From the NCBI GenBank assembly GCA_014377915.1, contig JACMOT010000383.1, forward strand, positions 1 through 6,052: a stretch of DNA of 6,052 nt, in the 5' to 3' direction. This stretch comes from Tardiphaga sp. (lineage in GTDB: Bacteria > Pseudomonadota > Alphaproteobacteria > Rhizobiales > Xanthobacteraceae). The notes under the pieces were generated by a model. It was not told the origin of the DNA. It did no database searches and saw nothing but the letters and a program-made list of their open reading frames with translations. Positions 1 to 6,052 of the stretch are shown piece by piece. Each line of letters begins with the position of its first letter. Within the stretch, counting starts at the first letter, position 1. Position numbers and translations under genes: made by a program.

Positions 1-209
1 ACCGCATTTCCGGCAACTGGAGCGAAAAGAGCCGCAATATTTTCGGCAATCTGCAGGGCACCGCGGGCGGCGGCCAGATCGACGTCTTCGTCGAGGCTGC
101 CGGCTTTGCCGCCAACATCACTTTGACCACCCCCGGCAACAAGCAGTCAGTGTCGATCAATTCCAAGGGCGAAATCTGCGGCGTACAGATCAGCATGGTC
201 AAGGGCTGA
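1..209 (+). CDS. C-terminal end of an unrecognised, probably exported protein (5' truncated by window edge)
   Basis: The reading frame is open from base 3 to a TGA at 207-209 and encodes 68 residues, beginning RISGNWSEKS and ending GVQISMVKG. The start lies outside the window. The composition is rich in Gly, Ser, Thr and Asn, with alternating hydrophobic and polar residues (for example IDVFVEAAG and NITLTTPG), which suggests a small beta-rich domain of the kind common in secreted or cell-surface proteins. There is one Cys (in GEICGV) and no transmembrane segment in the visible part. I do not recognise the family and assign no function. It runs towards the transporter gene on the other strand, with a palindromic element between the two stops. 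That the frame is coding rests on uniform G/C-ending codons and a stop just before the intergenic repeat. Confidence 0.7.
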   Translation, partial: RISGNWSEKSRNIFGNLQGTAGGGQIDVFVEAAGFAANITLTTPGNKQSVSINSKGEICGVQISMVKG

Positions 210-226
210 GGCTGAGCAACACCGCT

Positions 227-341
227 GTCATTCCGGGGTGCGAGCAGCTTGCTGCGAGCGAACCCGGAATCCCGAGATGGGACGATGAACACTTCGGGAT
301 TCCGGATTCGCCCAGGCGCCGCCCTCACGCCCTGGAATGGC
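227..341. repeat. Two-layer palindromic intergenic repeat, possible bidirectional terminator
   Basis: The inner inverted repeat pairs 258-275 with 294-311 at 17 of 18 positions around an 18-base loop; its core of 12 bases (264-275 with 294-305, CCGGAATCCCGA/TCGGGATTCCGG) is perfect. An outer layer pairs 227-238 (GTCATTCCGGGG) with 330-341 (CCCTGGAATGGC), 10 of 12 with two G/T wobbles. The left half also holds a small hairpin, GCAGC-TT-GCTGC (244-255). The 'CATTCCGGGG ... CCCGGAATCC' wording resembles dispersed palindromic elements familiar from Bradyrhizobium and Rhodopseudomonas intergenic regions. Its place between two convergent genes suits a transcript-end or mRNA-stabilising role, but there is no T-run, so a classical intrinsic terminator is not shown. 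Confidence 0.75.
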
Positions 342-354
342 GATGTGACCCGCC

Positions 355-2721
355 CTACTCCGCGGGCTTGACCAGCACCGAAGTCCCGGAGATCTTCTGC
401 TGCAGATTGATCAGCCACATCGCGGTTGGGCGCAGGATGAACAGGTCGGCGATCAGCGCCGCCACCATTGCAAAGGCGCTGAGCCAGCCGAACAGCCGCA
501 GCGACGGCAGGTCCGAAAACACCGTGACGACCAGTCCGCAGGCCAGCACCACCGTGGTCAGGATCAGTGCCGGACCGACCAGCACCGTGGCGCGCTCCAC
601 CGCCACCGCGGGATCGGTGCCCGGCGTGTCTTCCAGCCGCAGGCGGTTGAGGAAGTGGATGGTGGCGGAAAGGCCGAGGCCGAACGACACCGTCAGGGCG
701 ACCACGCTGGCGAATTGCAGCCCCTCGCCCAGCAGCCACAGCACGGTGCCGGACAGCACCACCGGAAAGATGCCCGGCAGGATGCAGGCGAGCATCACCA
801 CCCAGGAGCGGAATGCCAGGCCGATGAAGATCGCCACCAGCCCGAACTCGATGGTCAGGCCATGGTTGAGCTTCTCGATCATGCCGGCCGAATTTCGCGC
901 GGCGATGGCGGAAAGACCGGTCACCGCGATCTCGTAGCCGGGGTGCTTGGTGCGGATTTCATTGAGCAGGCCGTCGAGCTTGTCGACCACCGGCAGGATG
1001 GCGCTGGAATCCAGATCCGGCACCCGACCCGACACCACCACCGCCATCTGGTCGGCGGAGATGAAGCGGCGCACCAGATGCTCGGGAATCACGCTGACAT
1101 ATTCCTTCAGCGTCGAGACGTCGTTGCTGCCGGCCTTCTCGGCCAGCCAGCGGCGCAGCGTCTCGACCGACCACACATTGCCGACACCGGCCGACTTCTC
1201 GACCAGCGAATGCACGTCGGCGATGGTCGCCAGCGTTTCCGGCGAATACAGATCCTGGCCCTTGGGGAATTCGATCAGCACATCGATCGGATTGGCGCCG
1301 GTCAGCTTGGCGTCGAGCCGGCCGGAGGCAGCCACCGCCTGCTCCTTGTCCGGCACCTGGTCGGCGAGCCGGTAGCGCGGCTCCAGATTGGCATAGACGA
1401 CAGCCAGGCCGCCGACGACCACCAGTGAAATCAGGCTGAACAGGCCGGGGCGGCCGACCATGCGGACCGCTATCCAGTAGCAGAAATTGCGCAACGCGGT
1501 GACGCCGGAATCGGCCTTCTGGAATTTGGCCGCGAACTGCTTTTCGTTGCGCACCAGCAGCACGCCGAACACCGGCACCAAGGAGAGCACCGCGACCAGC
1601 GCGATCACGGTGGCCGCGAGGCCCGCCTCGCCGAAGGCGCGGATCAGGTCGGAGTCGGAGAACTGCAGCGCCAGGAACGAGATGCCGGCGGTGGCGTGGG
1701 TCAGCACGCAGGCCGGGCCGACCACCAGCACGGCGTTCTTGAACGCCGAATACTTGTCCTCGCCGGCGATCAGCCGGTCGCGCGCCGCGAAGGTCAGCTG
1801 CATCGAATCCGAGAAGCTGATCACCATGATCAGCGGTGTCATCACGTTAAGGAACATGTTGAGGCTGAAGCCGGCCCAGCCGAGCGCGCCCAAGGCCAGC
1901 AGAATCGCCAGCAGCGGCGGAAACGCCGCCACGATCATGAAGGATATTTTTCGGAAGAAGATGATGGCGATCAGGCAGCCGGCGAGAATGCCGGCGACGT
2001 TGTAGATCAGCCCGTCGCGCTCGACCGCGTTGCGGATCTCGAGCTGCATCACCGGCACGCCGGAGAGCTGTTTCGTCAAATTGGAATCGGCGAGATCGTC
2101 GCTCATGATCTTGCGGATGTCGGCCACGGCCTTGCTCAGCTTGTTGTTGCTGACCACGGAGGGATCCAGCGACAGCACCACCAGCGCCAGCGTGCCGTCG
2201 TCGGACAACAGCTTGCCGCGGATGATCTCATTGGCCTTCACGGTCTGGATGAAGCTGTCATAGGCCGCGCCCTCGGGAAGCTCGGACGGAAACAAGGCCG
2301 CCGGCAACTTGCCGGGGGCCGGCGCCTGGCGCGCCGAGAACAGCGAGATCAGCCCGCGGACGCCGTCGACCAGTTGCAGGTCGGTGACGAGATCGCGAAC
2401 CTTTTCCAGATTCTCCCGCGCCAGCAGCGTCTTGCCTTCGACCACGACCAATACGTCGAACTCGCTCGAGGGGAAGCGCTTCGTCACTTCCTCGTACTGG
2501 CGATATTCCTTGGAATTGGAGCGGAACAGCTGGCTCAGCGAATCGTCGATCTTGATGCGCTGGATACCGAAGATGGCGCCGACCACCAGCGCCAACAGGA
2601 TCAGGCAGGACAGTACGGGAGCCTTCACCGCGATCAGGCCGAGTCGCTCTAGACCAAACGCGATGCTGACAGGCCGCTTCCCCAATTTGCTGAGGTCGGC
2701 AGGGGCGTTCTTGTCGTGCAT
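355..2721 (-). CDS. MMPL/RND-superfamily transporter, HpnN-like architecture
   Basis: A 788-residue inner-membrane protein with the internal duplication of the RND/MMPL superfamily. TM1 is at about 36-53, a first periplasmic domain at 54-238, TM2-6 at about 240-256, 261-281, 288-308, 331-352 and 366-390, TM7 at 427-445, a second periplasmic domain at 446-618, and TM8-12 at about 622-637, 641-663, 670-691, 713-735 and 744-768. Such proteins usually move lipids or other hydrophobic molecules using the proton gradient; HpnN carries hopanoids to the outer membrane. TM4 keeps an acidic residue (ISFSDSMQL, D305), but the matching TM10 site reads GLGLSATIHF without the usual Asp. The ATG at 2721 is preferred: it has TGGA 6 nt and AGGA 11 nt upstream and leads into a typical N-terminus. 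An in-frame GTG at 2859 would add 46 Arg/Ser-rich residues and has a poor ribosome binding site. It lies 203 nt after eutC. Substrate is inferred only from context; it is shorter than I recall for true HpnN. Confidence 0.9.
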   Translation of the reverse strand: MHDKNAPADLSKLGKRPVSIAFGLERLGLIAVKAPVLSCLILLALVVGAIFGIQRIKIDDSLSQLFRSNSKEYRQYEEVTKRFPSSEFDVLVVVEGKTLLARENLEKVRDLVTDLQLVDGVRGLISLFSARQAPAPGKLPAALFPSELPEGAAYDSFIQTVKANEIIRGKLLSDDGTLALVVLSLDPSVVSNNKLSKAVADIRKIMSDDLADSNLTKQLSGVPVMQLEIRNAVERDGLIYNVAGILAGCLIAIIFFRKISFMIVAAFPPLLAILLALGALGWAGFSLNMFLNVMTPLIMVISFSDSMQLTFAARDRLIAGEDKYSAFKNAVLVVGPACVLTHATAGISFLALQFSDSDLIRAFGEAGLAATVIALVAVLSLVPVFGVLLVRNEKQFAAKFQKADSGVTALRNFCYWIAVRMVGRPGLFSLISLVVVGGLAVVYANLEPRYRLADQVPDKEQAVAASGRLDAKLTGANPIDVLIEFPKGQDLYSPETLATIADVHSLVEKSAGVGNVWSVETLRRWLAEKAGSNDVSTLKEYVSVIPEHLVRRFISADQMAVVVSGRVPDLDSSAILPVVDKLDGLLNEIRTKHPGYEIAVTGLSAIAARNSAGMIEKLNHGLTIEFGLVAIFIGLAFRSWVVMLACILPGIFPVVLSGTVLWLLGEGLQFASVVALTVSFGLGLSATIHFLNRLRLEDTPGTDPAVAVERATVLVGPALILTTVVLACGLVVTVFSDLPSLRLFGWLSAFAMVAALIADLFILRPTAMWLINLQQKISGTSVLVKPAE

Positions 2722-2924
2722 CAACTGTCCAGTCCTGTCGAAGGCGTCGCTGCGAGCTGCGGGGGCATCGCGCGGCTGGAATCGGCCGGACCGAACAGCA
2801 CTAGCCCTTGAAAACACGCAGTAAATTTGCCGCGCAGATCTAGCAGGTCTGTATGACACCTCGCAAGGCGATGGTCCGCGACGCCGGAAGTTTCATGCCA
2901 CAAATGCGGCAAAAAATGCGGCGT
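2722..2924 (-). other. Gap between eutC and the transporter gene, no clear promoter seen
   Basis: This 203-base gap is too long for tight translational coupling. I see no EcfG-type GGAAC box and no convincing sigma-70 promoter. It contains a 9-base direct repeat (GCCGCATTT on the minus strand, plus-strand positions 2914-2922 and 2902-2910, 12-base period). It also contains a short hairpin, CGGC-AATGAAC-GCCG, overlapping the eutC stop and followed by CATTTTTT. That hairpin could be a weak terminator, but its stem is only four pairs. An open frame from a TTG at 2912 ends in TGATG, sharing one base with the transporter's start codon. Confidence 0.4.
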
Positions 2925-3704
2925 TCATTGCCGGCGCGTCACTTCTTTCGCGGGCAGCACCGTGCTCTCGTCCTTCAGCGCCACGCCGCTGACCCCGCGC
3001 GCCAATCCCTCTCGCGCCAGCCAGGCGATCTTCACCGCCGCCTCATCATAGCTGAGGCCAGCGGTCTGGATATTGGAGACACAGTTCCGTTCGGCGTCGG
3101 TCAGGCCGGGTTTTGGCGCAAAGGTGAGATAGGCGCCCAGGCTGTGCGGTGCCGACAGCCCGGGCCGCTCGCCGATCAACATTATCCCGATGCGGGCCTT
3201 CAGCAGCGCACCGATCTCGTCGCCCAGCGCCACCCGCGCGCCCGTGGCAATCACCGCGGGACCGACGACAAGGCCAGGCAGCTTCGGCAGCAGTACCTCC
3301 ACCAGGCTCACGGCATGGGCGTCGACGGCGGCGGGCGACAGGCCGTCCCCGATGATGATGATGACATCGCAGGCCATAGCGGCACGCGCCATCAGCCTTG
3401 CCCGCGATTCGGGGTCAAGTTTGCGGCCGAGATCAGGGCGCTTCAGATAGTCCGGGCGGGCCGGCGCCTGGCTCGAAACGGTCACGGTTTCGAGCCCGAG
3501 AGCTGCAAGTCCGCCTGCGATCGATTCGACCTCGAACGGCGCATGCACGGCGTCCCGCGCCCGGGCGTGGTCGAGCGTGAAATCGAGCAGCACCCGCGTC
3601 GGCAGGCTGGCGCCGGACCGGCCCAGGCCGACGCGCGCGGGTGTCAGCGCGCGTAACTCGCCGATTGATCGTCGCGGCGCCGTCATGTTGGCCTGATCAG
3701 TCAT
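2925..3704 (-). CDS. eutC: Ethanolamine ammonia-lyase small subunit
   Basis: EutC is the light chain of ethanolamine ammonia-lyase, the adenosylcobalamin-dependent enzyme that splits ethanolamine into acetaldehyde and ammonia. It is cytoplasmic and helps hold the cobalamin against EutB. The 259 residues contain the family hallmarks in order: [13 protein letters not shown] (24-36), the Ala/Arg-rich [13 protein letters not shown] (42-54), [13 protein letters not shown] (115-127), [12 protein letters not shown] (175-186) and [10 protein letters not shown] (204-213). Length is near the low end for the family, and no domain is missing. The start at 3704 is 15 nt after the hpnP stop; its ribosome binding site is weak (GGGCAAG about 9 nt upstream), so translation may depend on hpnP. 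An in-frame ATG at 3686 (M7) is an alternative start. Its normal partner eutB is not adjacent, being separated by hpnP, and is interrupted by a stop codon here. The gene itself shows no damage. Confidence 0.97.
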   Translation of the reverse strand: MTDQANMTAPRRSIGELRALTPARVGLGRSGASLPTRVLLDFTLDHARARDAVHAPFEVESIAGGLAALGLETVTVSSQAPARPDYLKRPDLGRKLDPESRARLMARAAMACDVIIIIGDGLSPAAVDAHAVSLVEVLLPKLPGLVVGPAVIATGARVALGDEIGALLKARIGIMLIGERPGLSAPHSLGAYLTFAPKPGLTDAERNCVSNIQTAGLSYDEAAVKIAWLAREGLARGVSGVALKDESTVLPAKEVTRRQ

Positions 3705-3719
3705 GACGGCGCTTGCCCA

Positions 3720-5300
3720 TTATTCCGCCGGGACCGCGTCCGGCAACTTCATCGAGTAGTAGGAAGCGCTGGTGGTGCCCTGCGAGGCGTCGCGCGAAAA
3801 CATGATCAGATGCTGGGCGACCATGGTCGACGAGATCAGATATTCGATCTCGCCGCGCATCAGCCGCTTCAGCGCGAATTTCCAGAACACCGCCTTGTAG
3901 TCGCCGAGCACGCCGATCTGCCAGAAGATGTTGCGCAGCATGATCAGGCCGAGCCGGATATTATGCCAGGAGGTCTGCTGCCTGGTGCGCGGATGGATGC
4001 GGTTGGGATAGGTCTTGGTGATCTGGTATTCATAGCGGTCGAAAAGCTTCTGCGGCTGATAGGCCGCGCCCATACAGGCCCGCCAGGAGCTGACAACATC
4101 TTCGTACGGCAACAGGAAGTCGACGTTGGAATCGCGGCCTTCGTCCTCGTTCAGACGGTCAGCCTTCTTGAGCCGGTCCCACAGCGGCGTTTGCGGCAGC
4201 GCCTGCAGCAGGTTGATGGTCAAAAGCGGGATCTTCGACGCATCGACGAAGTCGAGCAGCGCCTGCCCGGTCTCCGGCCGGTCGGTGTCAAGGCCGAGAA
4301 TAATGCCGGACACCACCTCCATGCCGAAACTGTTCAGTACCTCGATGGATTCCATGATCGGCAGGACCATGTTGTGGTCCTTCTTCATCGCCTTCAGCGC
4401 TACCGGATCGGGCGTCTCGATGCCGCAGAAGATGGTGCCGAACAGCGCATCGCGCATCAGACCCAGGATTTCCGGGCGCTTGGCGATGTTCAGCGTGGCC
4501 TCGCAGGACAGCCGCAGCACATAGCCAGTCTTCTTCTGCCATTCCACCAGATGCGGCAGCAGATCGAGCGCCGCCTTGCGGTTGCCGATGAAATTGTCAT
4601 CGACGAAATAGACCGACCCCATGATGCCGCATTCCAGCAGCTTGTCGAGCTCCGCGGTGATCTGTTCCGGCGATTTCAGCCGCGGATTGCGGCCATACAG
4701 GCCGGGAATGTCGCAGAATTCGCATTGATACGGGCAACCCGAGGAATACTGGATGCTGCCGAGAAAATAGCGCGGGATATCCGCCAGCTCATAGGCCGGA
4801 ATCGGGAACTTGGTCATGTCGAGACGGTCGGTGGTCTTCAGCACCACCTGTCGGTCCGGACGCCTGGTATCCGCGGCGAGAATATCGATCAACTGATCGG
4901 TGGCATCGCCGAGCTCGCCACAATGCAGATAATCGAACGCCGGATAATATTCCGGACAGGAGCTGACCGACGGTCCGCCGATCGCCACCGCCAGATCATA
5001 ACCATGCGCACGGTGGCAGATCTCGTTCATCTGCGAACGCTGGATATGCATGCCGCTGACAAACACCGCTTCGGCCCACAGGAAATCGACCGCGGTGGCC
5101 GGGCGGATGTTCTCGTCGATGAAGCGAACCTCCCAGTTCTCGGGCATGTAGGCCGCGATCAGCAGCAGTCCCTGCGGCGGCATGAAGGCCTGGACGCCGT
5201 CGGTGAGAGGATAAGAGTATTCGAACGTGCCGAATGACGACGTGTATCGCGGAAACACGCACAGGATGCGCCGTGCCGTTGGCCTGACGTCAGCTCTCAT
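3720..5300 (-). CDS. hpnP: B12-binding radical SAM methylase, probable hopanoid C-2 methylase HpnP
   Basis: A 526-residue cytoplasmic or membrane-associated class B radical SAM enzyme. The N-terminal cobalamin-binding Rossmann-like domain (about 11-145) starts RILCVFPRYTSSFGTF and includes FMPPQGLLLIAAYMP (39-53) and IDENIRP (61-67). The radical SAM core (about 180-370) carries the [4Fe-4S] ligands C189, C193 and C196 in GCPYQCEFCD, then YFVDDNFIGN (231-240) and a glycine-rich GIETPDP (293-299). The C-terminal part (about 370-526) fits DUF4070, with basic, partly amphipathic helices around 445-500 that may touch the membrane. HpnP adds a methyl group at C-2 of hopanoids using SAM and methylcobalamin. 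The call rests on length, domain order and my recollection of HpnP's N-terminus; another DUF4070 methylase remains possible. The ATG at 5300 has AGAGGA 6 nt upstream, better than the TTG at 5303. An EcfG promoter precedes it, and eutC follows after 15 nt. Confidence 0.78.
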   Translation of the reverse strand: MRADVRPTARRILCVFPRYTSSFGTFEYSYPLTDGVQAFMPPQGLLLIAAYMPENWEVRFIDENIRPATAVDFLWAEAVFVSGMHIQRSQMNEICHRAHGYDLAVAIGGPSVSSCPEYYPAFDYLHCGELGDATDQLIDILAADTRRPDRQVVLKTTDRLDMTKFPIPAYELADIPRYFLGSIQYSSGCPYQCEFCDIPGLYGRNPRLKSPEQITAELDKLLECGIMGSVYFVDDNFIGNRKAALDLLPHLVEWQKKTGYVLRLSCEATLNIAKRPEILGLMRDALFGTIFCGIETPDPVALKAMKKDHNMVLPIMESIEVLNSFGMEVVSGIILGLDTDRPETGQALLDFVDASKIPLLTINLLQALPQTPLWDRLKKADRLNEDEGRDSNVDFLLPYEDVVSSWRACMGAAYQPQKLFDRYEYQITKTYPNRIHPRTRQQTSWHNIRLGLIMLRNIFWQIGVLGDYKAVFWKFALKRLMRGEIEYLISSTMVAQHLIMFSRDASQGTTSASYYSMKLPDAVPAE

Positions 5301-5306
5301 CAATTG

Positions 5307-5312
5307 TCCTCT
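5307..5312 (-). promoter_or_regulatory. Ribosome binding site of hpnP
   Basis: On the minus strand AGAGGA lies six bases before the ATG at 5300. This near-ideal spacing decides the start in favour of ATG over the TTG one codon earlier. Confidence 0.85.
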
Positions 5313-5360
5313 GTGGAGTCACCAGCAAACCCTGCATGGATGAAGTCTGGCGCACGGCCT

Positions 5361-5385
5361 AACGTCTTAGTGATAAAACGGTTCC
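5361..5385 (-). promoter_or_regulatory. EcfG (general stress sigma factor) promoter of hpnP
   Basis: On the minus strand, GGAAC (5385-5381) is followed by 16 bases and then CGTT (5364-5361), an exact match to the alphaproteobacterial EcfG promoter consensus GGAAC-N16/17-CGTT. Transcription would start near 5353-5356, giving a leader of about 55 nt before the hpnP start codon. In Rhodopseudomonas palustris TIE-1, hpnP is reported to be under EcfG control, so motif and gene identity support each other. The promoter lies downstream of eutB and would drive hpnP and eutC, and perhaps the transporter, independently of eutB. Confidence 0.85.
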
Positions 5386-5515
5386 ACGCCGTTACATGAT
5401 GCCACGATCTAACCATGCCGGCCAATGCTGGGCTACAATTTCTTCAACAATGTGGCACGGGTTGACGATCACGTGAGCGATGCGCGAATGGCATGTCGAA
5501 CGTCATGACAGGAAG

Positions 5516-5532
5516 CGTCACGGCAGGTGACG
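5516..5532 (-). terminator. Possible terminator hairpin after eutB
   Basis: Twelve bases past the eutB stop there is a perfect 6-bp inverted repeat, CGTCAC-CTGCC-GTGACG on the minus strand, with a 5-base loop. It could end or attenuate the eutB transcript ahead of the hpnP promoter. No T-run follows, so intrinsic termination is uncertain. Confidence 0.3.
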
Positions 5533-5543
5533 ACCGCATGACA

Positions 5544-6052
5544 TCAGGCAATCAACCGCGCCGCCATCTCGGGCAGCAGGCCATCAGGGCCCTTGAGCCG
5601 GAAATCGGCGTCCGCGAGACCCGAGCCTGCCAGCCAGTCGTCGAATTCCGGCGCCCGCCGCAACCCGAACAGGTCGCGGACATAGAGCGCATCGTGGAAC
5701 GAGGTCGACTGATAATTAAGCATCACATCATCGGCGCCGGGCACGCCCATGATGAAGGTGACGCCCGCCGCCGCCAGCAGCGTCAGTAGATTGTCCATGT
5801 CGTCCTGATCAGCCTCGGCATGATTGGTGTAACAGACATCAACGCCAAGCGGCAGGCCGAGCAGCTTGCCGCAGAAATGATCCTCCAGCCCGGCACGAAT
5901 GATCTACTTGCCATCATATAGATATTCCGGACCGATGAACCCGACCATGCTGTTGACCAACAGCGGCGAATACCCCCGCGCCACGCCATAGGCCCGGGCC
6001 TCCAGCGTCAGCTGATCGACGCCGTGATGGGCATTGGCCGACAGTGCCGAGC
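5544..6052 (-). pseudogene. eutB: Ethanolamine ammonia-lyase large subunit, 3' part, interrupted by an in-frame TAG
   Basis: EutB is the catalytic heavy chain of ethanolamine ammonia-lyase. The 5' part lies beyond the right edge. The visible frame reads 48 residues, from SALSANAHHGVDQLTLEARA to FIGPEYLYDGK, then a TAG at 5906-5904. It continues in the same frame for 119 residues (IIRAGLEDHFCGKLLG, then VDVCYTNHAEADQDD, FIMGVPGADDVMLNYQ and STSFHDALYVRDLFGL) to the usual C-terminus and a TGA at 5546-5544. The residue expected at the TAG is Gln (DGKQII in relatives, from memory), so one C-to-T change from CAG explains it. There are no frameshifts or other stops, and the protein sequence past the TAG is still family-like, so the lesion is very young or is a sequence error. 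Truncation would delete the conserved CYTNHAEADQ segment near the active site and should abolish activity. Separated from eutC by hpnP. Confidence 0.9.

Larger units (their letters stand above)
5301..5543 (-). other. Intergenic region eutB-hpnP (regulatory)
   Basis: These 243 bases hold, in transcription order, the possible eutB terminator hairpin, an 8-bp palindrome TCACGTGA (5469-5476), a widely spaced 6-bp inverted repeat TGCCAC/GTGGCA (5400-5405 and 5452-5457), the EcfG promoter and the hpnP ribosome binding site. I looked for a cobalamin riboswitch because both flanking enzymes use B12, but found no B12-box-like sequence. No additional gene is supported. Confidence 0.6.

Noticed and set aside
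1696..2652. 318-codon open frame on the + strand opposite the transporter (and others at 368-937, 655-1428, 1487-2005)
   Set aside because: All lie opposite a clear 12-TM membrane protein and have low-complexity His/Arg/Gln or Ser/Thr/Arg composition; they are antisense shadows.
2722..2859. 46-residue N-terminal extension of the transporter from a GTG start
   Set aside because: Arg/Ser-rich sequence unlike a membrane protein N-terminus, and a poor ribosome binding site at 2859. The ATG at 2721 has better upstream sequence.
2895..2927. Intrinsic terminator after eutC
   Set aside because: The stem is only four pairs (CGGC/GCCG) and overlaps the stop codon; the following CATTTTTT is suggestive but not enough for a call.
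3810..5237. 475-codon open frame on the + strand opposite hpnP
   Set aside because: Composition (many His, Arg, Gln, Asp) is typical of antisense frames in GC-rich genes, with no recognisable motif; the minus-strand radical SAM gene accounts for the region.
5301..5543. Cobalamin riboswitch upstream of the B12-binding enzyme
   Set aside because: No B12-box-like sequence or the expected multi-helix layout; the leader from the EcfG promoter is only about 55 nt, too short for a full riboswitch.
5783..5989. 68-codon minus-strand frame inside the eutB region
   Set aside because: It is out of frame with EutB, and its product shows no family features; the EutB frame explains the sequence apart from the single TAG.
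1..6052. CRISPR array, tRNA/rRNA gene, insertion sequence or phage attachment site
   Set aside because: No regularly spaced repeats, no cloverleaf or rRNA-like segments, no transposase-like frame and no flanking duplications were seen.

Overview
The window is GC-rich (roughly two thirds G+C by eye) and looks like an alphaproteobacterium of the Bradyrhizobium/Rhodopseudomonas group (Nitrobacteraceae). The grounds are the codon bias, a perfect EcfG-type stress promoter, a 'CATTCCGGGG...CCCTGGAATGG' palindromic intergenic repeat of a kind familiar from those genomes, and a hopanoid C-2 methylase-like gene. The group assignment is inference.

Layout: a truncated + strand gene (1-209) codes for the last 68 residues of an unrecognised, probably exported or surface protein. 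It converges on a minus-strand block, and the 145-bp gap between them holds a two-layer palindromic element (227-341). The minus-strand block, in transcription order from the right edge, is eutB (3' part, 6052-5544), a cobalamin-binding radical SAM methylase best called HpnP (5300-3720), eutC (3704-2925), and a 788-residue MMPL/RND-type transporter (2721-355). All intergenic gaps are under 300 bp: 145, 203, 15 and 243 bases.

Functional reading: EutB and EutC are the two subunits of adenosylcobalamin-dependent ethanolamine ammonia-lyase and are normally encoded side by side. Here a hopanoid 2-methylase-like gene with its own general-stress (EcfG) promoter lies between them, and a transporter from the superfamily that includes the hopanoid transporter HpnN lies downstream. 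hpnP to eutC is clearly an operon (15-nt gap). The transporter may be a third member or may have its own promoter in the 203-bp gap. Two of the three enzymes use cobalamin, and the stress promoter would drive hpnP and eutC but not eutB.

The most striking anomaly is an in-frame TAG (5906-5904) in the conserved C-terminal region of eutB. It would remove the last 119 residues, while the reading frame and family-like protein sequence continue undamaged to the normal stop. It is either a very recent nonsense mutation, leaving eutC without a partner, or a single-base sequence error.
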